Assembly (NCBI GenBank): GCA_965226025.1
Contig: CBDDCD010000003.1
Coordinates: 1,674,001-1,738,000 of the forward strand
DNA: 64,000 nucleotides
Direction: 5' to 3'
Origin: Moanibacter sp965226025
Lineage (GTDB): Bacteria > Verrucomicrobiota > Verrucomicrobiia > Opitutales > UBA2987
The position numbers were made by a program, and so were the translations under genes. Positions 24,527 through 34,071 of this stretch are shown in pieces. Every line of letters starts with the position of its first letter. Position 1 is the stretch's first letter. The notes beneath the pieces are model-generated. The model was not told where the DNA came from, did no database searches, and was given only the letters and a program-made list of their open reading frames with translations.

Positions 24527-25839
24527 AGTTTCGAACGAATGGAGGGTCCGTTCTCATCGTGGCCCTCTTTGTGGCCCTCGTGGGTGGCTATGTCGTGACG
24601 AGTTATATCCGCTCGTCCCTGCTCGAACTCAAGATCTCCGATAGCAGCTTCCACGAGGATAACGCACTGAATCTGGCCGAGGCCGGCGCCGAGACCGGCG
24701 TGCTGGCGGTCAATCAACGGAATTGGTCTGGATGGACCTTGAGCGGGAACGATGCGACTAAGGCCCTGAGTCCGGTCGATATCGGGAACGGCGCCGTCGG
24801 CAATGTCACAGTCGAAGTTCGGGATAAGGACTTCACCCCTACCATTATCAGTGAAGCGACAATCCTACTTGATTCGGGCGCTTCGATTCGGGAACAGATC
24901 GAAGTTGAATTGCGACCCCGCTCTCAGTTCGCTAATGCCATCACGGCCAGGAATTGGACCTACTTTTTTCGTGGTTCGAGTGGCGGCAACGTGATTCGAA
25001 TCGACAGCTACGATTCCATTGATGGGTCCTACCACCCGATCTTGAATCGAAGTGATCACGGAGATGTTGCTTGTGCCCATATTTACACCCATTCTCAATC
25101 GCGTGCCGAGATCTTCGGACATGCCGCTTGCCAGTTCGGTGGCGCCTTTTCCCTCGGAAACAATGGAAAAGTTTTCGGGAATACAACGCCGAATGGAATC
25201 GATATCGATCCCGAACGCACGGCCGATGATTTCAAGTCCACTTTCCCTGATGAGACCGACCCCGGGGGCGGTTCCATCCTTGTCATGCCGACGACGCCGG
25301 TTCCTACCGTGGTGAATATTGGAAACGGCGCTACTACTGAAAGGTATCGTATCCCTGTAGATCTTCGGATCGATGCTCCTCACACCCTCAGGATCAATGG
25401 GAAAGTCATTCTCATCATCGAGGATGATTTGTACGTATACGGGCTCCTTGATATTACGCCGCTCGGCGAATTGGAAGTGTATGTCAAGGATGACATAAGG
25501 ACCAATGCATTCACTCGGATAGTCAATCAGACCCAGGAGCCGGCAAGACTCCGATTTTACTCCATGGCCAATGTTGATTGGCAATCTTCAATGTGGTTTC
25601 AGGGAATTCCCGACCTCTACGCTGTGATTTAGGCACCTCGGTCTTATGTCGATATATCAGGTAACGGTAGCAGCGGATCCATGTTCGGCGCCGTTATTGG
25701 TCATCGAGTCGTTGTTCGAGGGAACTTTAATCTGCACTACGAAAAGCAGTTGGCGAATTTCACAGGTAACCAGCGAACCTTTACGATCGAACAATGGCGC
25801 CATTTGGAGCCCAACGAACTCGTCGCGCTGTCACCCTAA
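24523..25839 (+). pseudogene. PilX-like pilus/secretion protein with an in-frame TAG
   Basis: Begins with a hydrophobic helix (VLIVALFVALVGGYVVTSYI) and NLAEAGAETGVLAV, typical of PilX-like proteins, then a large beta-rich domain. The frame stops at TAG 25630-25632 after residue 369 but continues in the same frame for 68 further codons to TAA at 25837 (SYVDISGNGSSGSMFGAVIGHR and on), which reads as the natural end of the protein. Either a nonsense mutation or suppressed stop. The TTG start at 24523 overlaps the previous stop. Downstream genes follow after 30 bp. Confidence 0.75.
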
Positions 25840-25869
25840 GTCGCTTTCTTTTTTTTTCGCGAAAGTATC

Positions 25870-26580
25870 ATGGATCCAATAGTTTCTCTGGCCGAAAAGG
25901 GGAATTACGCCTTAGGTGCGGAGTTGGTCCGCCTCAAGCTTGCCGAGCAATCACAGATTGACTCGGTGAGACTGGCCTTCGATGAGCATTTGATGGATGG
26001 AAACATCAAGAGAGCCTCTATCTTAAAGATCCTCACCTGGGATATGGAAGGCGTTGAAGAGAAAGTCATCCTCGACTATCAGATCGAGGAATTTAATCTC
26101 GGTTTCTGTAGCCTGCTCAGTTTTCAGATCGAGCGAGAGGCATTGCCGGAATTTACTCTGAAGGAATGTTGGGCTACTATGAGTGTTCCTTTCGACTCTC
26201 TTTCCGGGATGTTTTTTGTCAGTACCGCCAGCTATCTGAGTAGAGAAGTAAGGAAGCATTGGGAAAAGCGATTGACTCCCAACATCGTCTGGTTTCTGTC
26301 GGATCTATCCTCATTAACCCGAACCCTCGAGAACATGGAAAACGAGGACGAAAAGAAGCTTGCCGGTGGGGCGAAGTCGGAGGACGTTCCGCGAGATGAG
26401 GAAGAGCCGGTCGAAGGTAACCAGGAAGAGGCCGAACCGGCCGAAAAAGGAGAGGCGGTCGAAGGCAATCGAGAAGAGACCGAACCGATCGATGAGGTAA
26501 GCTCAGAATCAGCGAGGGAGAGCGAGGAGCCGAGCCCAGTCATGCCAACGACGGCCGGCCCAGAGAGGGAGGTTTCATAG
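25870..26580 (+). CDS. Hypothetical acidic-tailed protein of the secretion/pilus cluster
   Basis: 236 residues. The first ~155 form a folded domain without recognised homology; the tail from ~160 is acidic and low-complexity, with a repeated motif (PVEGNQEEAEPAEKGEAVEG, then NREETEPIDE). No signal peptide. Its stop TAG shares its last base with the GTG start of the ATPase gene, implying coupling, so it probably serves the same machine, perhaps at its cytoplasmic face. Confidence 0.65.
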   Translation: MDPIVSLAEKGNYALGAELVRLKLAEQSQIDSVRLAFDEHLMDGNIKRASILKILTWDMEGVEEKVILDYQIEEFNLGFCSLLSFQIEREALPEFTLKECWATMSVPFDSLSGMFFVSTASYLSREVRKHWEKRLTPNIVWFLSDLSSLTRTLENMENEDEKKLAGGAKSEDVPRDEEEPVEGNQEEAEPAEKGEAVEGNREETEPIDEVSSESARESEEPSPVMPTTAGPEREVS

Positions 26581-28346
26581 TGTTAGCGCGGTCACAGGTC
26601 ATTCTTGTCGATACTCTGAAGGAGCTCGGGGGTATTGATGAAATGCAGGCGGACGGGCTCAAGGAGCGCTCCGGCCTTTCCGGTTCCGACGTAGAGAAGA
26701 TCCTGACCGGGGACTACAACGTTGAGCCGGTCCCCATGCTTCTGGCGAAGGCCAAAGCCTACAATCTCGCTCCCATCAATCTTCAGAGATTCAATGTAAC
26801 CGATCAGTGCTTCGAATACCTCGAAGTGGAATTCTGCAAGAGTTTTAACATTCTGCCGCTGGGTGAAGTGGGCAGCTACATCGCGATTGCCACCTCCGAT
26901 CCCCTCAATCCCACCCTGAGATCGAAGATTGAAGGTGCGACTAGGAAACCTTTCTACTTCCTTCTCGCTCTCGAGTCGGAATTGCAGGCAAAGTACGATA
27001 CGGGAGAAAAGACCCATATTAACCCCACCGTCGGATTCTCTGACGTGGTGGAAGCATTGGGTCTCGAATTCGATCTCGACGCCGAGAAAATCGAAGAAAA
27101 AGACTTCGAAAGCGAAGAGTCGGCCCCTGTTATCCTGCTCGCTAACCGCATTATTGAAGATGCCTACTTCTCCGGAGGAAGCGATATTCACATCGAGCCC
27201 TTTGAAGACGATACCCGAGTGAGAGTGAGAGTCGATGGTATCTGTAAGGTGAAGCTCACGCTCCCCAAGAAGACCACCGCTGCGTTGATCTCCCGAATCA
27301 AAGTGATGGCCAATCTGGATATTGCCGAGCGCAGAGTTTCCCAGGACGGAAGGATCTCTTTCCGACAGTACAATCGCAAGGGGATCGACGTCGATCTTCG
27401 GATCTCGACCAGCCCTATGAATTACGGCGAAGGCTGTGTCATGCGTTTGCTCGATAAGCAGAAGTCGACCCTGCCCTTGGAGGCTCTGGGATTCTCTCAA
27501 GAAAACATTCGAAACTACCGGGAATTGATCGATAGACCCTACGGGATGGTTTTGCACTGCGGTCCCACAGGTTCCGGTAAGTCGATGACTCTCTACTCGG
27601 CTCTGAATGAGATCAATTCTCCCGAACATTGCATTCGAACCGCCGAGGATCCTATCGAATACACCCTTCCAGGAATCTGCCAGGTGCAGATGAATCGAAA
27701 GATTGGACTGTCCTTTGCAAATTCATTGCGGTCCTTTCTGAGGCAGGATCCGGACATCCTTCTGGTGGGTGAGATTCGTGACAAGGAGACTGCCAGTATC
27801 GCGGTGGAGGCCGCTCTCACCGGGCACCTCCTCTTCAGCACCCTCCACACTAATGACGCTCCTATGACCGTCATCCGCCTTCAGGAAATGGGGGTTGAGC
27901 CCTTTCTTATCTCTTCCTGCCTCTTGTGCGTATGCGCCCAGAGGCTCGTGCGCCGGCTTTGCGAGACATGCAAAATCGCTCACGATCCGGAGGGTAGGGA
28001 ATCGGAACTTCTCGAAAAAGCGATCAGCTGGAATGGCCCCATTTTTGCGCAGAAACCGAAGGGGTGCCCCAATTGCGGGGGCACCGGTTACCGAGGCCGT
28101 ATCGGTGTTCACGAACTCATGCCCACCAGTGAGGATCTCGTGCACGGGATCAATATGGGATACGAGGCGGCCCAACTGAGAGCCATAGCGATTCGAAACG
28201 GCATGACCACCCTTCACCAGGACGGAATGCTCAAGGTGAAGCAGGGAATCACCTCGTTTGAGGAATGCGCGGCCGTCGTTCCGCCCGACCTCAAGGTCGC
28301 CGGTATCCTCCAATTGCAGGACGAGATGAAAATTCAGGAAGCCTAA
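26580..28346 (+). CDS. GspE/PilB-type secretion or pilus-assembly ATPase
   Basis: 588 residues. The N-terminal region matches the GspE/PilB N-domain; the C-terminal motor shows Walker A GPTGSGKSMTLYSAL, the Asp box around GEIRDKETASIAVEAALTGH, Walker B DPDILLVGE, the His box STLHTNDA, and a zinc-binding tetracysteine (CETCK and CPNCGGTGYRGRIG). It powers assembly of the pseudopilus or pilus at the inner membrane. The GTG start overlaps the preceding gene. The inner-membrane and secretin partners are not in this window. Confidence 0.93.
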   Translation: MLARSQVILVDTLKELGGIDEMQADGLKERSGLSGSDVEKILTGDYNVEPVPMLLAKAKAYNLAPINLQRFNVTDQCFEYLEVEFCKSFNILPLGEVGSYIAIATSDPLNPTLRSKIEGATRKPFYFLLALESELQAKYDTGEKTHINPTVGFSDVVEALGLEFDLDAEKIEEKDFESEESAPVILLANRIIEDAYFSGGSDIHIEPFEDDTRVRVRVDGICKVKLTLPKKTTAALISRIKVMANLDIAERRVSQDGRISFRQYNRKGIDVDLRISTSPMNYGEGCVMRLLDKQKSTLPLEALGFSQENIRNYRELIDRPYGMVLHCGPTGSGKSMTLYSALNEINSPEHCIRTAEDPIEYTLPGICQVQMNRKIGLSFANSLRSFLRQDPDILLVGEIRDKETASIAVEAALTGHLLFSTLHTNDAPMTVIRLQEMGVEPFLISSCLLCVCAQRLVRRLCETCKIAHDPEGRESELLEKAISWNGPIFAQKPKGCPNCGGTGYRGRIGVHELMPTSEDLVHGINMGYEAAQLRAIAIRNGMTTLHQDGMLKVKQGITSFEECAAVVPPDLKVAGILQLQDEMKIQEA

Positions 28347-28417
28347 TCCTCTCTCTCCTAGCGGAAAAGCTTCCTTCTTCTGCCCAAACTGCAGCAGGAC
28401 CGGCTATCCAAGGGAGA

Positions 28418-28469
28418 TCTCAATGTGACAAATAAATCGACGGCCGTCGATTTATTCGTCACATTGAGA
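28418..28469. repeat. 52-bp near-perfect palindrome
   Basis: Two 26-nt arms with a single mismatch (TCTCAATGTGACAAATAAAT... against ...ATTTATTCGTCACATTGAGA), meeting at GACGGCCGTC, the same decamer that centres the palindrome at 12648-12687. It follows the ATPase gene by 70 bp and may end its transcript, though there is no T tract. Confidence 0.8.
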
Positions 28470-28505
28470 AGGTGTCTCTCGGGATATAATGGCTTGGGAA
28501 GCCCC

Positions 28506-28568
28506 AGGAACCTGTCGGACGAACTTTCGTACTTGCAGAGCAATCGAAGCACAAAGTCCGACAGAAAA
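28506..28568. repeat. Dispersed palindromic repeat, short form
   Basis: AGGAACCTGTCGGACGAAC ... AAAGTCCGACAGAAA; interior includes GCAATCGAAGC, inverted relative to the 59649 copy. Lies between the ATPase gene and the convergent DUF192 gene. Confidence 0.8.
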
Positions 28569-28606
28569 CCAGCACCGCATCGACACTGAGGTCTGATGGA
28601 TTCAAA

Positions 28607-29137
28607 TCATTGAATGCCGAAATCCTCGGGATCGAAGCCACGGGCGGCGAGGGCACTTCCGATCTCTGCAAGGTCAAGGCTCTCTCCAGGCTTGATTCCG
28701 TTTCGCCGGAACCAGCCCTGGTTCATTTCGAGAGCGTACTGGATCCTTTCGCTTCGAGAGCTGACGCTCGTTTCCACGTGGGGGTAGAGTGGATGGATTT
28801 CCTCAAGGGCGCCATCCGAGGAGAAGTAGCCGATATCCAGGGGAATACTGGTGTTGCGCATCCAAAAGCTGCGCTCTTCGGCCCCTGGATAGATAAAAAG
28901 CATACCGTGATTGGCCGCCAACGACTTGCGGAACATCAGGCCCCTGGTGGATTCAGACTGCGTGACGGCGAGCTGAACTTGGATCGTATTGTCTCCCAGA
29001 TTGAAGGCAAAGTAGTGGGCTTTGGAAAGGCTCTCGGAAGGCGGGCGGATTTCCGGGGCTCGCTCCGAGCAGGATGTGAGGAGCAAGTGAAAGAGAAGGA
29101 GGGCGGAGGCGAGAATCTGCTGGATGGATGTGTTCAA
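28607..29137 (-). CDS. DUF192 family lipoprotein
   Basis: 176 residues. The leader ends in LLLFHLLLTSC, a lipobox, so the protein is probably lipid-anchored. The DUF192 core follows: VTQSESTRGLMFRKSLAANHGMLF, then FWMRNTSIPLDIGYFSSDGALEEIHPLYP, and LEMNQGWFRRNGIKPGE. Function of the family is not established. Stands alone on this strand. Confidence 0.88.
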   Translation of the reverse strand: MNTSIQQILASALLLFHLLLTSCSERAPEIRPPSESLSKAHYFAFNLGDNTIQVQLAVTQSESTRGLMFRKSLAANHGMLFIYPGAEERSFWMRNTSIPLDIGYFSSDGALEEIHPLYPHVETSVSSRSERIQYALEMNQGWFRRNGIKPGESLDLAEIGSALAARGFDPEDFGIQ

Positions 29138-29247
29138 TATTGGACAGATCTTGATTGTCGATTGCCCTATCGAGTACGATGCTCAATTCTTCGATTACGA
29201 TTGAGATTCGCGACGGAGGAATTGAATGGTAACCCGGAATCTGAAAA

Positions 29248-30411
29248 GTGTCTAATCATCGAGCATTGATAGCTTCTAACGCAAGAGAGAGATCGATTCT
29301 GATATACGCGGACTCGGAGAGCAACGCTGATCAGCTCTATTTCGGCGGTGTTTTCGTGCCGGACCCTTTCATTTCGTTCAGCCGTAGGGCGGAGAAATTT
29401 GCAGTGGTTAGCGCCCTTGAATACGCTCGCGTGACCAGGGAGTCCAGTTTCGACGTGGTCCTTTCACTAGAAGAGTGGATCGCTCGTGCGAGAAAGCGAT
29501 ATAGGAGGGAGCAATGCGGTGAGGCCGAAGTAATTCGTCTTCTGGCGCGGGAATTCGGGATTTCGACCTTTCAGATTCCGGAGAATTTCCCGGTTGGACT
29601 AGCTTTCAAGCTGCGATCCACTGGGGCGAAATTGATAGTTTCGGATGGTCCTCTCTTCCCCGGACGGGAGGTGAAGAGTGATGTCGAGGCCAGTGCCATT
29701 CGAAAGGGAAACCAAGCTGCGGCGAGTGGAATTCGGGCTGCGGAAGAGATGCTTCGTCGATCGGGCGCAAAAAACGGCCGGCTGTTTTTCGAGGGTCGCC
29801 TACTGACCTCGGAGCGGATGCAGCAGGCGATTGAGATCGCTTGTATTGAGAAGGGAGCGGTTGCGGCGGGGACGATCGTGGCAGGGGGCGATCAGGGCTG
29901 CGATCCGCATTGCCGCGGGTCAGGGCCACTGCGACCAAACGAGCTCGTCATCGTGGATGTATTCCCGAGGGTCAAGAATAGCGGTTATCATGGGGACATG
30001 ACGCGAACTTTCTTGAAGGGTCGGGCGAGCGACCGGCAACGAAAGTTGGTTCGTTGTGTTAAGGAGGCGCAGAGAATCGCGCTCGAGGCGGTAAAGCCGG
30101 GAGTCACAGGGGCACGGGTTCACTCTCTGGTAGAAAGACATTTTGAAGGCAAAGGCTTCAGAACGAGTAAAGTAGAAGGCATTAATGAAGGATTCTTTCA
30201 TGGGACGGGCCACGGACTCGGTTTGGAAATCCACGAGGCGCCGCGTGCCGGCCGCCAGGGTCCCCGATTGAGATCGGGCACAGTCGTCACAATTGAGCCT
30301 GGGCTGTATTATCCTGGGCTGGGGGGATGCCGTATTGAGGATGTCGTGAGGTTGCGAAGGGGAGGCAATCAGCTACTTTCGAAGTATCACTATCGCTGGG
30401 AGATAAAGTGA
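29248..30411 (+). CDS. M24 metallopeptidase (Xaa-Pro aminopeptidase-like)
   Basis: 387 residues, with an N-terminal creatinase-like domain and a C-terminal pita-bread catalytic domain. The five metal ligands can be placed: Asp in VIVDVFPR, Asp in YHGDMTRTF, His in FFHGTGHGLGLEIHE, Glu in VVTIEPGLYY and Glu in GCRIEDVV. Likely cleaves N-terminal X-Pro bonds. The first codon is a GTG. Its stop overlaps the GTG of the heptose kinase gene, so the two are translated together. Confidence 0.88.
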   Translation: MSNHRALIASNARERSILIYADSESNADQLYFGGVFVPDPFISFSRRAEKFAVVSALEYARVTRESSFDVVLSLEEWIARARKRYRREQCGEAEVIRLLAREFGISTFQIPENFPVGLAFKLRSTGAKLIVSDGPLFPGREVKSDVEASAIRKGNQAAASGIRAAEEMLRRSGAKNGRLFFEGRLLTSERMQQAIEIACIEKGAVAAGTIVAGGDQGCDPHCRGSGPLRPNELVIVDVFPRVKNSGYHGDMTRTFLKGRASDRQRKLVRCVKEAQRIALEAVKPGVTGARVHSLVERHFEGKGFRTSKVEGINEGFFHGTGHGLGLEIHEAPRAGRQGPRLRSGTVVTIEPGLYYPGLGGCRIEDVVRLRRGGNQLLSKYHYRWEIK

Positions 30412-31382
30412 GAGAACTTCTAAGAAAGGTCGCTCAGCTACGCCTCTTGGTGGTGGGAGATGTTATTTTGGACCACTATGTGTGGGGCGACGCTTCCCGA
30501 GTCTCACCCGAAGCTCCGGTCCCTGTAGTAACGGTAGATCGAGATACCTATGCATTGGGTGGGGCGGCCAATGTTGCGCTCAACTTGCGCGATCTCGGAT
30601 GCGGCGTTGCGATTGCCGGAATCGTTGGAGAAGACGGGGCCGGGGAACGAATGAAAGGGCTTCTGAGGGACGCACAGATTGAAGGCGAAGGGTTGATCGT
30701 AAACGGCCGCGTTCCGACGATCTTGAAGACTCGAGTTATAGCGAGGCGACAGCAGCTGTGTCGCCTCGACCGGGAGTCGCCTCCCGATGACTACGAGGTC
30801 GACCTGTCCAGCGAGGGGGAGCGGATTGCGACTCTGGTTGGGGAGTCGGATGGGGTGATTCTTTCGGACTACGGAAAAGGTTGTATTACAGAGGCTTTGA
30901 TCAGGGCCGTGCAGAAAGCAGCCTCAGAGAGGGATGTGGTCGTAGCTTACGATCCGAAACCAAGGCGCCGGCTCGAGTTCGAAGGTTTCGGCCTGATGAC
31001 TCCAAATAGGTCAGAGTCACTCGAGTTGGCCGGAATCCAGATCGGTGGGCACGAGGAATTTCCGGCCGAGGAGGTATGCCGCCGAATATGGGAACGACAT
31101 CAACCGCGGCATTTGGCTGTTACCCTGGCAGGCGATGGGTTGCTCCTGAGCGAAGAGGGCAAAGTGACGATGGCGATTCCAACCTACGCCCAAGAGGTTT
31201 TCGAGGTATCCGGTGCCGGAGATACGGTGATCGCGGCGCTCACAGCGGCGATGGCGGCGGGCGCCGAAATGGAAGAGGCAGCGCATTTCGCAAACACGGC
31301 CGCGGGAATAGTGGTAGGAAAATGGGGAACCTCCACGGCTACGCCGGAGGAGATTCTCCAATACGAACGACAGCATAGTTGA
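30408..31382 (+). CDS. rfaE1: PfkB-family D-glycero-beta-D-manno-heptose-7-phosphate kinase (RfaE1/HldE N-domain type)
   Basis: Phosphorylates heptose 7-phosphate for LPS core synthesis. 324 residues, the kinase domain only. Motifs: VVGDVILDHYVWGDASRVSPEAPVPVV, ALGGAANVALNLRDLG, SDYGKGCITEALI, YDPKPRRRLEFEG and the PfkB signature EVSGAGDTVIAALTAAMAAG. No C-terminal nucleotidyltransferase domain, so the adenylyltransferase must be encoded elsewhere. The next enzyme of the pathway, GmhB, begins at once downstream but is split by an IS. Confidence 0.88.
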   Translation: MRELLRKVAQLRLLVVGDVILDHYVWGDASRVSPEAPVPVVTVDRDTYALGGAANVALNLRDLGCGVAIAGIVGEDGAGERMKGLLRDAQIEGEGLIVNGRVPTILKTRVIARRQQLCRLDRESPPDDYEVDLSSEGERIATLVGESDGVILSDYGKGCITEALIRAVQKAASERDVVVAYDPKPRRRLEFEGFGLMTPNRSESLELAGIQIGGHEEFPAEEVCRRIWERHQPRHLAVTLAGDGLLLSEEGKVTMAIPTYAQEVFEVSGAGDTVIAALTAAMAAGAEMEEAAHFANTAAGIVVGKWGTSTATPEEILQYERQHS

Positions 31383-31565
31383 ACCCAGCACACTCAGAGC
31401 CGCCTTGCTTAAGACTGAGATCGCCCAGGTCCCGCTGGGCGGGATCTTCGTATCTTTGAACACCAGCACCAAAGCCCTCTTTCTGGATCGGGATGGCACT
31501 CTTATCTAGAGCCCGTCCCAGTGGTGGAAACAATTGATTTTTAATGAGTTATGGGCAAAAAAAAG

Positions 31566-31597
31566 GCCGGATAGAGCTGCAAAAAGCTCGATCCGGC
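31566..31597 (+). promoter_or_regulatory. Leader hairpin of ISNCY-like copy 2
   Basis: Same GCCGGATAGAGCT/AGCTCGATCCGGC hairpin as at 9050-9081. Confidence 0.55.
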
Positions 31598-31648
31598 GAA
31601 AAAGGGCGCTTATGCTTGCGTTAGTCAAATACAAAGCACGCCCTTCTC

Positions 31649-33127
31649 ATGAAAAATATTGCCGTACAAAGCTTCCTGCGTCCAGCCCTAACTCCAGTCA
31701 TTCGATGCAAAGACTACACCGTGTTTCTGGAAACAATGGAGCGGATTGACCGGGTTTTGATCGACTCCTCGCTGGAAAGGGAGGCGATCGTAAAAGCCTT
31801 GGAAGGATGGGATGAAGCGGGAGGGAAGGATCGGGAGCGACGCGCTCTAAGAGCGATAAAAGCGCTGCGGGTGGAGGTGGTGCGTCATTTACTCGGAGGG
31901 ATATCCTTTCGTTGTCTGTCGCAGGAGTTGGGACGCAGTGAGTTTCTGGCTAATTTTTGCCGGGTGCGTGAGGTAGACGGGATCCGGAAAATATCGAAGA
32001 GCAGTCTGGAACGGGATTCGAAATTCTTCGACGAAGCGTATCTGAGACAGCTGCATGCAAGGATGACCGAGGTGGTGGGCAATGCTGAACATTGTGGTGA
32101 GGCAGGATTAGAGAAGCCGATCGATACGAGGGAATGCCTGATCGACGCCACTTGCCTGGAAGCGAACATCCACTGGCCCGTGGACTGGGTCTTGCTCAAG
32201 GATGTGGGAGCAACGCTGCTCAAGGCGATCAGTCTGATCCGGCAGGCGGGAATGAAACAGCGCATGCCCCAGGGAGCAAAGGGATTGGCTCGGGAGATGA
32301 ACAAACGGTGCCTGGAGATGACGCATGCGCGTCGGCGCCGGGAGGCGGGCAAAGCGCGTAAAGGGATCCTGCGGCGGATGAAGCTATTGCTCAAGAAGAT
32401 TGAGGGCCATGCCCTTCGCCACCGTGACTTATTGGAAGCTATGTGGATGCAAAGCGATTACACCGAGAAGAAGGCGAGCCGAATCATCGAGCGAATGGAT
32501 GGTATGTTAGAGCAGATACCGCAGGTCATGAAACAGGCGCACGAACGGATCATAGGGGGGCGGCAGGTGAAGAATGAGGAGAAGATCCTGAGCGCCTACG
32601 AACCTGAGATTGACGTCATCGTGCGAGGCAAGGCAGATCGGGAGGTGGAGTTTGGCAACACCCTTTATTTATGCGAGAGCGCAGAGGGATATCTGTTGGA
32701 CTGGAAACTGTATGGGGGGCAGGCCCCGAGCGAATTGAAGCAGCTTTGGGAAAGTCTGGAGAGGCAAAAGGGCTTCGCTTTAGAGGAGAAGATCGAAGCG
32801 ATCAGTGGGGATCGGGGCTATGCCTCGAAGGCGGCCAGCAAGCGGCTCCAGGCAGAGGGGATTTTTGACGCCCTTACGCCCCGCAATCCACAAGAGCTCA
32901 AGGAGCGGATGGAGGAGCCGCGCTTTGTCCGGTTGCAGCGACGACGAGGGAGCACCGAAGGCCGGATCGGAGTGCTCAAGAACCGATGGCACGGGGGCAA
33001 GATACGCAGCAAAGGCTTTGACAACCGTAACCTTAGCGTGGCCTGGTCGGTTCTGTCCCACAATCTATGGAAAATCGCGCAGAGACTTGCGCAAGAACAT
33101 GAGAAAGAGGCAACGCAGGCGGCATAG
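31649..33127 (+). CDS. ISNCY-like DDE transposase, copy 2
   Basis: 492 residues, intact, with the leader and promoter region uninterrupted. It differs from copy 3 by one residue (SEFLANF for SELLANF). Catalytic acids as in copy 1 (DATCLEAN, SGDRGY, STEGRIG). Confidence 0.87.
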   Translation: MKNIAVQSFLRPALTPVIRCKDYTVFLETMERIDRVLIDSSLEREAIVKALEGWDEAGGKDRERRALRAIKALRVEVVRHLLGGISFRCLSQELGRSEFLANFCRVREVDGIRKISKSSLERDSKFFDEAYLRQLHARMTEVVGNAEHCGEAGLEKPIDTRECLIDATCLEANIHWPVDWVLLKDVGATLLKAISLIRQAGMKQRMPQGAKGLAREMNKRCLEMTHARRRREAGKARKGILRRMKLLLKKIEGHALRHRDLLEAMWMQSDYTEKKASRIIERMDGMLEQIPQVMKQAHERIIGGRQVKNEEKILSAYEPEIDVIVRGKADREVEFGNTLYLCESAEGYLLDWKLYGGQAPSELKQLWESLERQKGFALEEKIEAISGDRGYASKAASKRLQAEGIFDALTPRNPQELKERMEEPRFVRLQRRRGSTEGRIGVLKNRWHGGKIRSKGFDNRNLSVAWSVLSHNLWKIAQRLAQEHEKEATQAA

Positions 33128-34015
33128 GGATCCAAGAATCGAGTCAGAGGCGCTTCCTTGGGAGAACTATCGACTCAAAGCGAGAGGAAGGGTGCTGGAA
33201 AGGTGCATAACGGATAAAAGGTAAGCTACCGAGGACGGAAGGCATGTCGTGGTCTACATAACGTGACGAAGATTGATATCGGTATCAGGCTTCCACCCAA
33301 ATCCTCTCGGATTTGGGACAGCCTCTATCTATGATAAGAATTACTTGTCGGATCCGGATGGAGTGGAGTTGATCCCGGGAGTGAGAGAAGCCCTGGAGAG
33401 CGCTCGGGCCCTCGATTATCTGCTATTCCTTCATACCAATCAGAGCGGAGTGGGGAGGGGATGGTATGGTCTCGAAGATGTCGATGCATGCAATCAGCGG
33501 ATGCTGGAGCTAATCGATCTACCTGGTTTCGAGTTTACCGAGATTTGTATCGCTACTGAAGCTCCCGACGATCCGCCGGAGTATCGGAAACCGTCTCCAA
33601 GGTTTATCGAAGAAATGATGGCAAAGCACGGTTTCGCGAGAAGCCAGAGCTACATGGTAGGCGATCGCGATTCGGACATCGGCGCCGGTCTCAACTCCGG
33701 CATAAAATCGGTTATGGTGAAGACCGGTCACGCGTTCACCGATGAAGTCGATGCCTTTATTGAGAATTACCCGGTGCTTGTGTTCGATGATCTGCTCGGT
33801 TTTTTGAAGTCGCTGGGTTGAAACGCTGATGCCTGGACAGGTTTCGGGGCGTAGTATTTTAAGTTTTCCTAATGTGATTAAGTGTATCTCTGGTGGACAA
33901 AGAGTCATTCCGGCTTCGATAAGGAAAGAGTCGAAAGAGGCGAACGATCCGCAGGACAAGCCTGGGGGATACGTTTGTCGGCTCCGATTACGGTAGCTCG
34001 AAAGCCTCAGGGGAA

Positions 34016-34034
34016 CCCCACGACAAGCGTGGGG
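34016..34034. repeat. Small hairpin CCCCACG-ACAAG-CGTGGGG
   Basis: 7-bp stem in the 33822-34070 gap between the convergent gmhB remnant and argS. Confidence 0.5.
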
Positions 34035-34050
34035 GATTGGGTGTGTTCGG

Positions 34051-34071
34051 GGTCAACCGAGACGGTTGACC
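34051..34071. terminator. Hairpin between convergent gmhB remnant and argS
   Basis: GGTCAACCG-AGA-CGGTTGACC, perfect 9-bp stem ending at the argS stop codon. Position suggests transcription termination, but no T run follows on either strand. Confidence 0.5.

Larger units (their letters stand above)
31508..33326 (+). mobile_element. ISNCY-like element, copy 2 (inside gmhB)
   Basis: 1819 bp, AGAGCCCGTCCCA ... TGGGACAGCCTCT, flanked by ATCT on both sides. Almost identical to the other two copies, so recently moved. Confidence 0.93.
31405..33821 (+). pseudogene. gmhB: gmhB (heptose-1,7-bisphosphate phosphatase), split by ISNCY-like copy 2
   Basis: HAD phosphatase acting after the heptose kinase in ADP-heptose synthesis. 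The 5' piece ends ALFLDRDGTLI at 31507; the 3' piece from 33327 runs YDKNYLSDPDGVELIPGVRE, then FLHTNQSGVGRG, YRKPSPRFIEEMM and SYMVGDRDSDIGAGLNSGIK. Removing 31508-33326 and one ATCT copy restores DRDGTLIYDKNYL in frame, with all HAD motifs. The start is unclear; the frame is open back into the kinase gene and TTG at 31405 is one option. The 3' piece starting within the IS (33273) lacks the nucleophile Asp and cannot be active. Confidence 0.88.

Noticed and set aside
23951..28346. Complete type II secretion or type IV pilus operon
   Set aside because: Only a pseudopilin, a PilX-like gene, an unknown gene and the ATPase are present; no platform protein, secretin or prepilin peptidase.
30408..31382. 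Bifunctional HldE
   Set aside because: Only the kinase domain is encoded; the frame ends where the cytidylyltransferase-like domain would begin and gmhB follows.
33273..33821. Intact HAD phosphatase starting within the IS
   Set aside because: Its first residues come from the IS end and the catalytic DxD motif lies on the other side of the insertion.
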